DNA of 64,000 nt from Rhodocyclaceae bacterium (GCA_020445765.1 JAGRFY010000022.1:1-64000); one strand, 5' to 3'; counted from the stretch's first letter, positions 43,552 to 52,603 are shown. The notes: generated by a model not told the origin, from the letters alone. Program-made: numbers and translations.

Positions 43552-43570
43552 GGCTGTCGTCACGACAGCC
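43552..43570. promoter_or_regulatory. 19-base palindrome upstream of the Cache gene
   Basis: GGCTGTCGT and ACGACAGCC form a perfect 9-base inverted repeat around one C. It lies 28 bases upstream of the Cache gene start, in the region shared with the divergent LysR gene, and looks like a dimer operator. The partner is unknown. Confidence 0.5.
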
Positions 43571-43840
43571 GGATACGCCGGCAGCGCCGTCCGTGCCGCA
43601 CCGCAAGATGCGTCTGGCGTGTGGCGTCCCGAATCAGCTCGGGCTTTCGCGCCCGGCGCGGCCCTCGCCGGCCTCGCACTCGTCTTGTTCTTCGCTCGAT
43701 TGAAATGCGGCGTCGTGCAGTTCGCGGCGGGATGTGCGTGACGAGACGCTCCGCGACAGAGCGGAATCTAGACATCTTGTCGCAACGCAGCAAGCGAAAA
43801 TGGGTGACGCGTGAATTTAGAAAAACTATTCTGAACGGCC
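43571..43840. other. Divergent intergenic region, Cache gene to LysR gene
   Basis: About 270 bases between the palindrome and the LysR start. No convincing promoter pair or gene is visible. LysR-type T-N11-A sites cannot be told from chance here. Confidence 0.5.
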
Positions 43841-44803
43841 ATGAAGGCGCGAATTCCACCATTGCACGCGCTGCGCGCGTTCGAAGCCGCTGCCCGTCAC
43901 ATGAGCTTCAAGCGGGCGGCCAGCGAGCTTCACGTCACGCCGGGTGCGGTCAGCCAGCAGATCAAGCTGGTCGAGGACCAGCTCGGTGTCGAACTGTTCA
44001 TCCGACGCACCCGCGCAGTCGAACTGACCGACGAGGCGCGCGCGATGCTGCCGCTGCTGCGACAGGCGCTCAACCAGCTCGCCGCGGCGATCGAGGCAAC
44101 CGCGCAAGCGAGCCCGTCGGGGCGTCTCACGGTATGTACCCCGCCATCGTTCGCAGCGCGGTGGCTGGTGCCGAGGCTGCCGTCGTTCACGGCGGCCTAC
44201 CCCGACGTGGACCTGCACCTGTCCACCAGTCTGCAGACCATCGACAAGCGCAACGTGACCGAGCAGGGCGAGGCGGCACAGCCGTCACTGGATGCCGACA
44301 TCCTGGTGCGGTTCGGGCGAGGCGACTACCCGGGCTGGATCACCGAGCGGCTGCTGACGCCGTCCTACGTACCGGTGTGCGCACCCGCGCGGCTCGAAGG
44401 CGAGCATCCGCTGAAGCAACCGTCCGATCTGGCATGGCATCCGCTGATCCACGACGACACCCTGCCGGATCTGGAAGATCGGCCGACCTGGCTGCAATGG
44501 CTGGCGCTGGCCGGTGTTCCCGACCTGCCGACGCGCAGGGGACCGCATTTCGACGACCCCGGTCTGGTCGTGGCATCGGCCATGGCCGGCCACGGCGTGG
44601 CCTTGGCCGCCAGGCCGCTGGTCAGCGCCGAAGTCGACGCGGGCCGACTGTGCATGCCGTTCGCGCTCGCCATCCCGTCGCGCTTCGCCTACTTCGTTTG
44701 CCAGCCGGCGGCGACCGCGGCGAGGCCGGCGGCCGCTGCCTTCCGGCGGTGGATCGTCGACGCCGCCGGCCGTGAATCGAGGGCCGAGAAAGGCGCGGAT
44801 TGA
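43841..44803 (+). CDS. LysR family transcriptional regulator (GcvA-like)
   Basis: 320-aa LysR regulator. The winged helix is at residues 1-65 (PPLHALRAFEAAARHMSFKRAA, then HVTPGAVSQQIKLVEDQLG), as in GcvA/AmpR relatives, and the effector domain runs from about residue 95 to 305. It is followed by a TRAP transporter 180 bases downstream and is divergent from the Cache gene. Control of either neighbour is plausible, but the target is not known. Confidence 0.92.
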   Translation: MKARIPPLHALRAFEAAARHMSFKRAASELHVTPGAVSQQIKLVEDQLGVELFIRRTRAVELTDEARAMLPLLRQALNQLAAAIEATAQASPSGRLTVCTPPSFAARWLVPRLPSFTAAYPDVDLHLSTSLQTIDKRNVTEQGEAAQPSLDADILVRFGRGDYPGWITERLLTPSYVPVCAPARLEGEHPLKQPSDLAWHPLIHDDTLPDLEDRPTWLQWLALAGVPDLPTRRGPHFDDPGLVVASAMAGHGVALAARPLVSAEVDAGRLCMPFALAIPSRFAYFVCQPAATAARPAAAAFRRWIVDAAGRESRAEKGAD

Positions 44804-44845
44804 TGCGGCCGGTGCCCCGCCCGCCGACTGCCTGTGGCTAGCCGC

Positions 44846-44861
44846 TACGTGACATCACGTA
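44846..44861. promoter_or_regulatory. Inverted repeat upstream of the TRAP operon
   Basis: TACGTGA and TCACGTA face each other across two bases, about 125 bases before dctP. It is a possible operator or activator site for the dctPQM genes. Confidence 0.35.
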
Positions 44862-44985
44862 TTTCATTTCGACCCATATTATTCAATGATGCATCCACGC
44901 AATGCGGGATCTGTTCCGCACTGCCGGCCGCCTCCGGGATGGGGCGGTTTCGCTCAACGATTGAAATGCATCTGGAGGAGAGGAC

Positions 44986-45984
44986 ATGCGCAAGCACGTA
45001 TTCGCGATCGCGGCCGTACTGGCACTGACGGGCACTGCAACCATGGCTCAGGCCAACTGCGATCCCGGTGAAGAGGTGATCAAGTTCAGCCACGTCACCA
45101 ACACCGACAAGCATCCCAAGGGCATCGCCGCCTCGCTGCTCGAAAAGCGGGTCAACGAGGAAATGAACGGCAAAGCCTGCGTGCAGGTGTTCCCGAACTC
45201 CAGCCTCTACAACGACGACAAGGTGCTCGAGGCGATGCAGTCCGGCGACGTGCAACTGGCCGCGCCGTCGCTGTCGAAGTTCGAGAAATACACCAAGAAG
45301 TTCCGCATCTTCGATCTGCCCTTCCTGTTCAAGGACATCGATGCCGTGGATCGCTTCCAGAATTCCGAGGACGGCGAGAAGCTGAAGCAATCGATGAAGC
45401 GCCGTGGGCTCGTGGGCCTGGCCTTCTGGCACAACGGCATGAAGCAGCTCTCGGCCAACAAGCCCCTGATCAAGCCCGAGGACGCCAAGGGTCTGAAGTT
45501 CCGCGTTCAGGCGTCCGACGTGCTGGTGGCGCAGTTCGAACAACTGGGCGCGAATCCGCAGAAGATGGCCTTCAGCGAAGTCTATGGCGCGCTGCAGACC
45601 AAGACCATCGACGGCTGCGAGAATCCCTGGTCCAACATCTACGGACAGAAGTTCTTCGAGGTGCAGGACGGCATCACCGAAACCAACCACGGCGTTCTCG
45701 ACTACCTCGTGGTGGCCTCGACCGAATGGCTCGACGGCCTCAAGCCGGACGTTCGCGATCAATTCCTGAAGATCCTGAAAGAGGTCACCGAGACCCGCAA
45801 CAGCGAGGTCAAGAAGGTCGATCAGGAGAACAGGCAGAAGGTGGCAGAGGCCGGGTCGACGATCCGCACGCTCACCGACGAACAGCGTCAGGCCTGGGTC
45901 GATGCGATGAAGCCGGTGTGGAAGAAGTTCGAGAAGGACATCGGCACCGATCTGCTCGAAGCCGCACAGAAGTCCAACATGTAA
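44986..45984 (+). CDS. dctP: TRAP transporter substrate-binding protein DctP
   Basis: 332-aa periplasmic binding protein. A signal peptide covers residues 1-23 (ending AQA). Family marks are IKFSHVTNTDKHPKG, FPNSSLYNDDKVLEAMQSGDVQLAAPS, and the substrate-Arg segment GLKFRVQASDVLVAQFEQLG. DctP family proteins bind C4-dicarboxylates or similar acids. GGAGAGG precedes the ATG. A hairpin between dctP and dctQ should raise dctP output over the membrane subunits. Confidence 0.94.
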   Translation: MRKHVFAIAAVLALTGTATMAQANCDPGEEVIKFSHVTNTDKHPKGIAASLLEKRVNEEMNGKACVQVFPNSSLYNDDKVLEAMQSGDVQLAAPSLSKFEKYTKKFRIFDLPFLFKDIDAVDRFQNSEDGEKLKQSMKRRGLVGLAFWHNGMKQLSANKPLIKPEDAKGLKFRVQASDVLVAQFEQLGANPQKMAFSEVYGALQTKTIDGCENPWSNIYGQKFFEVQDGITETNHGVLDYLVVASTEWLDGLKPDVRDQFLKILKEVTETRNSEVKKVDQENRQKVAEAGSTIRTLTDEQRQAWVDAMKPVWKKFEKDIGTDLLEAAQKSNM

Positions 45985-45995
45985 TCGATAGCAGT

Positions 45996-46018
45996 CAGGC
46001 GCGCCCGCGCGCCTGTTT
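45996..46018 (+). terminator. Attenuating hairpin between dctP and dctQ
   Basis: CAGGCGCG and CGCGCCTG form an 8-bp GC-rich stem with a 4-base loop, followed by TTT only. A partial terminator here would make more binding protein than permease, as is common for transport operons. Confidence 0.55.
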
Positions 46019-46087
46019 GCCATAACAAAGGTGCGCGTGAGCCGAGGTTCGACGCGCACATTTTTTGTCCATGATCAGGAGGTGAGC

Positions 46088-46777
46088 ATGAGCAGCGCGC
46101 AGAATCAGAGCGGCTTCGGTCGGCTCGTCGACAACATCGAAGAAACTTTCATCGCGATCTCGCTGGGCCTGATGACGGTCATCACCTTCGCCAACGTGAT
46201 CGCCCGCTACGTATTCAACGCCAACATACTTTGGGCGCTAGAGGCGACGGTCAATCTATTCGCGTGGCTGGTGCTGGTCGGCGCCTCCTACGGCGTCAAG
46301 AAGACCTTCCACATCGGGGTCGACGTCGTCATCAACATGGTGCCGGCACCGGTGAAGAAGCTGATGGCGATCCTCGCCGTCGCGGCTTGCGTCGGCTTCT
46401 CGCTGCTCCTGCTGAAGGGTGCCTGGGACTACTGGTATCCGTTCGCGACCAAGCAGGCCTGGTACGAAACCGACGACCTTCCGATGCCGGACTTCCTGCG
46501 CTTCATCGAGCCATGGCTCAACGAGGGCGAGGCCTACGAAAAGCTGCCACGTTTCATCCCCTACTTCGCGCTTCCGTTGGGCATGTTTCTGCTGACCGTG
46601 CGCTTCCTGATCGCCGGCTGGCAGGTGCTCACCAATCAGCGCGACTCGGTGATCGCCGCCCACGAGGTCGAGGAGATGCTCGAAGAGGTCGCCGATGCCC
46701 ACGCCGACGGCCCCCATCACAACCAGGAACGCGCAGCGGCCCAGGCGCAGGCTGCCCGGAAGAACAAGGAGAACTGA
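46088..46777 (+). CDS. dctQ: TRAP transporter small permease DctQ
   Basis: 229-aa membrane protein with four predicted helices and the DctQ pattern (ITFANVIARYVFNANILWALEATVNLFAWLVLVGASYGVKKTFHIGVD). It has a longer second loop than average (about residues 115-165) and a charged C-terminal tail. The start MSSAQNQSG has AGGAGG upstream; a longer in-frame start lacks a site. It sits between dctP and dctM. Confidence 0.92.
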   Translation: MSSAQNQSGFGRLVDNIEETFIAISLGLMTVITFANVIARYVFNANILWALEATVNLFAWLVLVGASYGVKKTFHIGVDVVINMVPAPVKKLMAILAVAACVGFSLLLLKGAWDYWYPFATKQAWYETDDLPMPDFLRFIEPWLNEGEAYEKLPRFIPYFALPLGMFLLTVRFLIAGWQVLTNQRDSVIAAHEVEEMLEEVADAHADGPHHNQERAAAQAQAARKNKEN

Positions 46778-46780
46778 TCC

Positions 46781-48142
46781 ATGGACATCGCAATCCTCTT
46801 CGGCATGGTCGTCGGCTTCATGCTGATCGGCGTGCCGATCGCCGTCTCGCTCGGCCTGTCGAGCATCCTGTTCCTGATGATGCACTCGGACGCCTCGCTG
46901 TCCTCCGTCGCCCAGACCCTGTTCTCCGCGTTCGACAGCCACTACACGCTGCTGGCGATCCCGTTCTTCATCCTGGCCTCCAGCTTCATGTCCACCGGCG
47001 GCGTCGCCAACCGGATCATCCGCTTCGCGATCGCGATGGTCGGCTCGATTCGTGGTGGCCTCGGCATCGCCTCGGTGATCGCATGCATGATGTTCGCCGC
47101 GCTGTCGGGTTCGTCGCCGGCCACCGTCGTGGCGATCGGATCGATCGTCATCGCCGGCATGGTTCAGGCCGGCTACAAGAAGGAATTCGCCGCCGGGCTG
47201 ATCTGCAACGCCGGCACCCTCGGCATCCTGATCCCGCCGTCGATCGTGATGGTGGTGTATTCCGCCGCGACCGACGTTTCGGTCGGCCGCATGTTCCTCG
47301 GCGGCGTCATTCCGGGCCTGTTGGCCGGTGTGATGCTGATGGTGGCGATCTACGTCGTCGCCCGCAAGAAGAACCTGCCGTCGGTACCCTTCCCGGGTTG
47401 GGGCGAGGTCGGCAATGCTGCCCGCGATGCCTCCTGGGGCCTGTTCCTGATCATCATCATCCTTGGCGGCATCTACGGCGGCATCTTCACCCCGACCGAA
47501 GCGGCTGCGGTGGCTGCGGTCTATGCGTTTCTGATCGCCAACTACATCTACAAGGACATGGGCCCGTTCGCCGATCCGGACAATCGCAGCAATTTCCTGC
47601 TGAAGGGCATCGCCGTGTTCTGGCACAAGGACACCAAGCACACGCTGTTCGACGCCGGCAAGCTCACCATCATGCTGATGCTGGTGATCGCCAACGCGAT
47701 CATTCTCAAGCACGTGCTGACCGAGGAGCGGATCCCGCAGGCCATCACTGAGGCGATGCTGTCCGCAGGTTTCGGTCCGATCACCTTCCTCATCGTGGTC
47801 AACGTGCTGCTGCTGATCGGTGGCCAGTTCATGGAGCCGTCGGGCCTCTTGATCATCGTCGCACCGCTGGTCTTCCCGATCGCGATCCAGCTCGGCATCG
47901 ATCCGATCCACCTCGGCATCATCATGGTGGTGAACATGGAGATCGGCATGATCACGCCACCGGTCGGTCTCAACCTGTTCGTCACGGCCGGGGTCGCTCA
48001 GATGTCGGTAATGAACGTGGTCAAGGCGGCGATGCCATGGGTCGCGATCATGTTCGTGTTCCTGATCATCGTCACCTACGTGCCCTTCGTCTCGACCTGG
48101 CTGCCGACCCTGATGATGGGACCGGAGATCATCACCAACTGA
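46781..48142 (+). CDS. dctM: TRAP transporter large permease DctM
   Basis: 453-aa sodium-coupled transport subunit with about 12 helices. Family segments are FFILASSFMSTGGVANRIIRFA, ALSGSSPATVVAIGSIVI, NAGTLGILIPPSIVMVVYSAATDVSVG and GMITPPVGLNLFV. It is three bases from dctQ. Uptake of C4-dicarboxylates is likely from the DctP family, but the substrate is not fixed by sequence. It is convergent with dinB. Confidence 0.95.
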   Translation: MDIAILFGMVVGFMLIGVPIAVSLGLSSILFLMMHSDASLSSVAQTLFSAFDSHYTLLAIPFFILASSFMSTGGVANRIIRFAIAMVGSIRGGLGIASVIACMMFAALSGSSPATVVAIGSIVIAGMVQAGYKKEFAAGLICNAGTLGILIPPSIVMVVYSAATDVSVGRMFLGGVIPGLLAGVMLMVAIYVVARKKNLPSVPFPGWGEVGNAARDASWGLFLIIIILGGIYGGIFTPTEAAAVAAVYAFLIANYIYKDMGPFADPDNRSNFLLKGIAVFWHKDTKHTLFDAGKLTIMLMLVIANAIILKHVLTEERIPQAITEAMLSAGFGPITFLIVVNVLLLIGGQFMEPSGLLIIVAPLVFPIAIQLGIDPIHLGIIMVVNMEIGMITPPVGLNLFVTAGVAQMSVMNVVKAAMPWVAIMFVFLIIVTYVPFVSTWLPTLMMGPEIITN

Positions 48143-48179
48143 GTTCAGGATCGTCCCTTCGCCGGGCAGCCGGTGCGGT

Positions 48180-49229
48180 TCAGTCGAACAGCGCCAGTTG
48201 CCCGGCCTTTTCGTGTACCGCCCGCAGGCGGACCCCGACGCCGAGCAACCGCACCGGGCGCGAACCGCGGCGCCAGCCTTCTGCCAGCAGATCGAGGCAG
48301 CGAGGCAGCGCGGCCTCGGAAGCCGGGCCCTCGGCGGTGGTGTGGCGAAAGTCATCGAAGCGGATCTTGACGAAGACCTTGTCAATGGTCGGCGCACCGG
48401 CCTTCCTCAGACGCGCGTCGAGTTCGCGCACCAGCGGCGCCAGCGCTTGCCGGCATGCGTCGAGATCCGGCAGGTCGCTGGCGTAGGTGGTTTCGACGGA
48501 TAGCGACTTGCGCTGCGAGCGCGGCGCCACCGGCCGCGCATCCTCGCCGCGGCACAGCCGATACAGGCGCTCACCGAAGCTGCCGAAGCGCTTGCCCAGT
48601 TCCGCCGCCGACCAATCGCGCAGATCGCCGCAGCTGCGGACACCGAGCCGATGAAGCTTGCTCGCGGTCACCCTGCCGACGCCGAAGATGCGCTCGACCG
48701 GCAGCGACGCGACGAAGGCGTCGACCGCTTCGGGCCGGACGACGAACTGGCCGTCGGGCTTGTTCCAGTCGCTGGCCACCTTGGCCAGGAACTTGTTCGG
48801 CGCGATGCCCGCCGACGCCGTGATGCCGACCTCGTCGCGAATCCGACGACGGATCTCCTCGGCCATCAGGCTGGCACTGCCTTGGCAGCGTTCGACGCCG
48901 GTAACGTCGAGGTAGGCCTCGTCGAGCGACAAGGGCTCGACCAGCGCAGTGAATGCCCGGTAGATCTCGAGGATCCGGCGCGATGCGTCCTGATAGGCAT
49001 CGAAGCGTGGGCGCAGCAGGATCAGTTCGGGGCACAGCCGCAACGCCTTCGCGGCCGACATCGCCGAATGCACGCCGAAGGCCCGCGCCTCGTAGTTGCA
49101 CGTGGCGATCACTCCGCGCGCTTCCGGCCGGCCGCCGACCGCCAGCGGCCGGCCGAGCAGAGCCGGGTCGTCGCGCATCTCGATCGCGGCGTAGAAGCAG
49201 TCGCAATCGCAATGGATGATCTTGCGCAT
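48180..49229 (-). CDS. dinB: DNA polymerase IV (DinB, Y family)
   Basis: 349-aa translesion polymerase. Catalytic Asp8 is in HCDCDCFYAAIEMR. The second acidic pair is in EPLSLDEAYLDVT near residue 103. The little-finger domain follows, and the C-terminus GQLALFD is a beta-clamp-binding motif. The start MRKIIH matches relatives. I see no clear LexA box upstream. It is downstream of the DAHP synthase gene on the same strand with about 60 bases between. Confidence 0.95.
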   Translation of the reverse strand: MRKIIHCDCDCFYAAIEMRDDPALLGRPLAVGGRPEARGVIATCNYEARAFGVHSAMSAAKALRLCPELILLRPRFDAYQDASRRILEIYRAFTALVEPLSLDEAYLDVTGVERCQGSASLMAEEIRRRIRDEVGITASAGIAPNKFLAKVASDWNKPDGQFVVRPEAVDAFVASLPVERIFGVGRVTASKLHRLGVRSCGDLRDWSAAELGKRFGSFGERLYRLCRGEDARPVAPRSQRKSLSVETTYASDLPDLDACRQALAPLVRELDARLRKAGAPTIDKVFVKIRFDDFRHTTAEGPASEAALPRCLDLLAEGWRRGSRPVRLLGVGVRLRAVHEKAGQLALFD

Positions 49230-49291
49230 CACGCCACCGGGCTCGCGGCCCAGCCGACCTGCAGTGCCGCCGCGACCGCGCCGGGCCGCGG

Positions 49292-50377
49292 CTACTCCGT
49301 CTGCGAGGCCCTCGCCACCCGTCGCCGGCGCACCGCCTCGGCGAGAATGTCGAGGACTTCGACGCTGTCCTCCCAGCCCAGGCAGGCGTCGGTGATGCTC
49401 ATGCCGTATTCGAGTGCCTGCCCCGGCACCAGATCCTGGCGCCCTTCCTTCAGGTGCGACTCGACCATCACGCCGAGGATGCGATCCTCGCCTGCGCCCA
49501 GTTGCCCCCCGACGTCCCGCGCGACCTCGATCTGCAAGCGGTGTTGCTTGCGCGAATTGGCGTGGGAGAAGTCGATCATCACCTTGCCGGGTACGCCCGA
49601 GTTCGCCAGCTCCTTGCAGGCGGCATCGACGCTGGCGGCGTCGAAGTTGGTGGACCTTCCACCGCGCAGGATGACATGGCAATCCTCGTTGCCGAGGGTC
49701 GACACGATGGCCGAATGTCCGGCCTTGGTGACCGACAGGAAATGGTGGGGCGACTGGGCAGCCTTGATCGCATCGACCGCGATCCGCACGTTGCCGTCGG
49801 TCCCGTTCTTGAATCCAACCGGGCAGGAAAGGCCCGACGCGAGTTCGCGGTGGACCTGGCTCTCGGTGGTACGCGCACCGATTGCACCCCAGCTGATCAG
49901 GTCGGCGATGTACTGCGGCGTGATCATGTCGAGAAATTCGGTACCGGCCGGCAGGCCGAGTTCATTGATCTGCCACAGCAGCTTGCGCGCGAGACGCAGT
50001 CCCTCGTTGATGCGAAAGCTGTTGTCCAGATGCGGATCGTTGATCAGCCCCTTCCAGCCGACGGTGGTGCGCGGCTTCTCGAAGTAGACCCGCATCACCA
50101 CCAGCAGGTCGTCCCCGAGCCGCTCGGCTTCGGTCTTCAGGCGCCGGGCGTATTCCATCGCCGCTTCGGCATCGTGGATCGAACAGGGTCCGATGACCAC
50201 CAGCAGCCGGTCGTCGGCGCCGTGCAGGATACGGTGGATCGCGGCCCGCGATTCGAAGGCGGTGGCCGCCGCTTCGGGCGTCGCGGGAAACTCCCGGAGG
50301 ACGTGGGCAGGCGGCGCCAGCTCCTTGATCTCCTGGATGCGGACGTCATCGATGTGGATTCTTACGGATGCACTCAT
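49292..50377 (-). CDS. 3-deoxy-7-phosphoheptulonate synthase (DAHP synthase, class I)
   Basis: 361-aa enzyme that joins PEP and erythrose 4-phosphate in the first step of aromatic amino acid synthesis. VIGPCSIHDAEAAMEYARRL, MRVYFEKPRTTVGWKGLINDP, GARTTESQVHRELASGLS and GFKNGTDGN are class I alpha motifs (AroF/G/H). VMIDFSHANSRKQ is the metal-binding region. The start MSASVRIHIDDVRI matches relatives; an upstream in-frame extension is unlikely. It is divergent from the sigma factor gene. Confidence 0.95.
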   Translation of the reverse strand: MSASVRIHIDDVRIQEIKELAPPAHVLREFPATPEAAATAFESRAAIHRILHGADDRLLVVIGPCSIHDAEAAMEYARRLKTEAERLGDDLLVVMRVYFEKPRTTVGWKGLINDPHLDNSFRINEGLRLARKLLWQINELGLPAGTEFLDMITPQYIADLISWGAIGARTTESQVHRELASGLSCPVGFKNGTDGNVRIAVDAIKAAQSPHHFLSVTKAGHSAIVSTLGNEDCHVILRGGRSTNFDAASVDAACKELANSGVPGKVMIDFSHANSRKQHRLQIEVARDVGGQLGAGEDRILGVMVESHLKEGRQDLVPGQALEYGMSITDACLGWEDSVEVLDILAEAVRRRRVARASQTE

Positions 50378-50555
50378 GATTGCCTGGCAGCGGATTTCCG
50401 GGTTCAATCCCGAGATTCTATCCGAACGCGCCGAAGTGCCCGAAGCCGGCGTCGCGGGCGGCACGGAATAATCGTGTCGCCGGAATTGTTCCAGACTCGA
50501 AAGTGGCCGATCGTGCCGGGCGCCGCTGGGCTTCGGGACCGCATTGCAGAAGGAC

Positions 50556-51056
50556 ATGTTCGACAAGCAGCAGTTGCTCGACGAGATACCACGCCTGCGG
50601 CGTTATGCGAGGGCATTGTGCGGCGACGCGTCGCGCGCCGACGACCTCGTCCAGGACACGCTCGAGCGTGCGCTGGTGAAGAGCGGCCTGTGGCGCGGCG
50701 GTACGCTCCGGGCCTGGCTGTTCACATTGATGCACAACATTTTCGTGAATCAGTGGAAGCAGGGACAGCGAATCGAGTATCGGGCCGACGAGGATCTGCC
50801 CGAAACGCGGGTGCGCAGCGAACAGCAGGACGGCCTCGACCTGCGGGACCTCGAGCGAACACTGGCGCGGCTCTCGCCCGATCACCGCGAATTGCTGCTG
50901 CTGGTCGGACTCGAGGAATTGTCGTACGAGGAATGCGCCACGGTGGTCGGGATTCCGATCGGGACGGTGATGTCGCGCCTTGCCCGGGCCCGCGACCGCC
51001 TGCGCAAGCTGCTGGCGGACGGCGAACGGGAAACACGGTTGAAGCTGGTGAAATGA
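50556..51056 (+). CDS. ECF RNA polymerase sigma factor
   Basis: 166-aa ECF sigma factor. Region 2 is near residues 12-75 (LRRYARALCGDASRADDLVQ, then LFTLMHNIFVNQW) and region 4 near residues 100-155 (LSPDHRELLLLVGLEELSYE, then GIPIGTVMSRLARARDRL). It shares ATGA with the anti-sigma gene. Upstream, GGAATAA at 50465-50471 may be an autoregulatory -35 box, but no matching -10 box is seen. The in-frame TTG four codons earlier is less likely than this ATG with AAGGA. Confidence 0.93.
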   Translation: MFDKQQLLDEIPRLRRYARALCGDASRADDLVQDTLERALVKSGLWRGGTLRAWLFTLMHNIFVNQWKQGQRIEYRADEDLPETRVRSEQQDGLDLRDLERTLARLSPDHRELLLLVGLEELSYEECATVVGIPIGTVMSRLARARDRLRKLLADGERETRLKLVK

Positions 51057-51832
51057 ACGAGCGAGCGATTAACGAATCGGATCTTTGCGCCTACGTCGAT
51101 GGCCGGCTGGACGGCGATCGGCTGGCTGCGGTCGAGGCCGCGCTGCAGGCCGACGAGGCGCTGCGCGGCAGAGCGCAGGACTGGCGTGCCCAGACCGAGG
51201 CGCTGCATGGCCTCTACGACCCGATTGTCGACGAGCCGATTCCGGAGCGCCTGCTGATCGCGGCCGCGGGCAAGAGCGAGCGCCGACCCGGTCCGGCGAA
51301 CGGCTGGCGCTGGGCCGCTGCGGTGGCGTGGCTGGCCCTCGGCGTCGTCGTCGGCTATGGCACCCGGGTCTATCAGGTCGCCGCCGATCCGGTCATGCAG
51401 CACGCGAACCTGCCGCGTCAGGCCGCGATTGCCCATGCCGTCTATGTGCCCGAGGTTCGCCACCCGGTCGAGGTCGGCGCGGAGCAGCAGGCCCATCTCA
51501 CAGGGTGGCTCAGCAAGCGCCTGGGGACACCGGTCACCGCACCGCAGCTCGAGGACGAAGGCTACCGGCTGATGGGCGGACGCCTGCTGCCGAGCGACGC
51601 CGGTCCTGGCGCCCAGTTCATGTACCAGAACGAAGGCGGTCAGCGCCTGACCCTGTACCTCAACCACGATCGCAGCGACACCGGCGATACCGCCTTCCGC
51701 TACGCCGAGGAACAAGGCATCGGAGTTTTCTACTGGGTCGATGGCGGCACCGGCTACGCGCTGTCGGCAAATCTGCCGCGCGACCGATTGCTGGCGATCG
51801 CCAATCGCGTCTATCAGCAACTCAATCCTTGA
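51053..51832 (+). CDS. Membrane anti-sigma factor
   Basis: 259-aa protein. The cytoplasmic N-terminal helical domain (residues 1-75, NESDLCAYVDGRLDGDRLAAVEAAL) is typical of anti-sigma factors without a full zinc motif. There is one membrane helix near residues 84-103 (WAAAVAWLALGVVVGYGTRV) and a C-terminal periplasmic sensor domain of about 150 residues. It should hold the ECF sigma factor inactive until a periplasmic signal comes. The signal is unknown; the msrQ gene downstream hints at oxidative stress. Confidence 0.88.
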   Translation: MNERAINESDLCAYVDGRLDGDRLAAVEAALQADEALRGRAQDWRAQTEALHGLYDPIVDEPIPERLLIAAAGKSERRPGPANGWRWAAAVAWLALGVVVGYGTRVYQVAADPVMQHANLPRQAAIAHAVYVPEVRHPVEVGAEQQAHLTGWLSKRLGTPVTAPQLEDEGYRLMGGRLLPSDAGPGAQFMYQNEGGQRLTLYLNHDRSDTGDTAFRYAEEQGIGVFYWVDGGTGYALSANLPRDRLLAIANRVYQQLNP

Positions 51833-51913
51833 TCCTTCGCGCTAGGATGAGGCCTTGCGCGCCGCCGACGCGCAAGCCCAACTGCCGACAGGATCACGCT
51901 TACCCGCCTCGAC

Positions 51914-52603
51914 ATGCCCTATGCCATCTTGCCTACCCAGCTTTCGTCTCGCCAGCTCGCGCTGGTCAAGGCACTGCTCGTTCTCGCCTGCCTGGCGCCG
52001 GCAGCGCTGCTGCTGCGGGGCTGGCTGATCGATGCACTCGGCGCCAACCCGGTCGAGGCGCTCAGCGAAGCGACCGGCGAGTGGACGCTGCGACTGTTGC
52101 TGGTGACGCTTTCGGTCACGCCGTTGCGACGCCTGACCGGGGCCCATTGGTTGCTGCGCCTGCGCCGTACCGTCGGCCTGTTCGCATTCGCCTACGGCTG
52201 CCTGCATGTCACGGCCTACCTGTGGCTCGACCAGAGCTTCGACTGGTACGCGATCGCCGACGACATCCTGGAGCGCCCATTCATCGCAGTCGGTTTTTCG
52301 GCGTTGGTGCTGATGACGCCACTGGCACTGACCTCCAGCGCGGCGATGGTCCGCCGACTCGGCGGACGGCGCTGGCAGTCGCTGCATCGGTCGATCTACG
52401 CAATCGCGATACTCGGTGTCGTGCACATGGCATGGCAGGCCAAGGGCGACCTCCTCGAGGCACTGATCTACATCGTATGGCTGGCGCTCGCCCTGGGCCT
52501 GCGCGCAGTCTGGCGCGATGCCGAACGTCGGCGGCAGCTCGAAGCGCGACCGACTCCTCGCGGCCCGGGCGGGCGGAAGGTGATCAGGATCGTTGCGAAA
52601 TGA
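51914..52603 (+). CDS. msrQ: Haem-binding membrane subunit MsrQ
   Basis: 229-aa ferric-reductase-like membrane protein with six predicted helices and His haem ligands in GCLHVTAYLWLDQ, RWQSLHRSIYAIAILGVVHMAW. MsrQ passes electrons from the quinone pool to the periplasmic molybdoenzyme MsrP, which repairs oxidised Met. No msrP gene is in the window; the gene upstream is the anti-sigma factor, 81 bases away. The last 20 bases overlap a convergent gene. Confidence 0.92.
   Translation: MPYAILPTQLSSRQLALVKALLVLACLAPAALLLRGWLIDALGANPVEALSEATGEWTLRLLLVTLSVTPLRRLTGAHWLLRLRRTVGLFAFAYGCLHVTAYLWLDQSFDWYAIADDILERPFIAVGFSALVLMTPLALTSSAAMVRRLGGRRWQSLHRSIYAIAILGVVHMAWQAKGDLLEALIYIVWLALALGLRAVWRDAERRRQLEARPTPRGPGGRKVIRIVAK

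Noticed and set aside
46256..48397. A 713-codon open frame antisense to dctQ-dctM
   Set aside because: Asp/His-rich shadow frame of the TRAP permease genes.
50395..50425. GGGTTCAATCCCG, resembling a tRNA T-arm
   Set aside because: The loop is one base short for a standard T-loop and no acceptor, D or anticodon arms can be folded around it.
50465..50492. ECF sigma autoregulatory promoter (GGAATAA plus the GGAA/TTCC repeat)
   Set aside because: No CGTC- or GTTA-type -10 box lies at the right distance, so it is not listed as a promoter.
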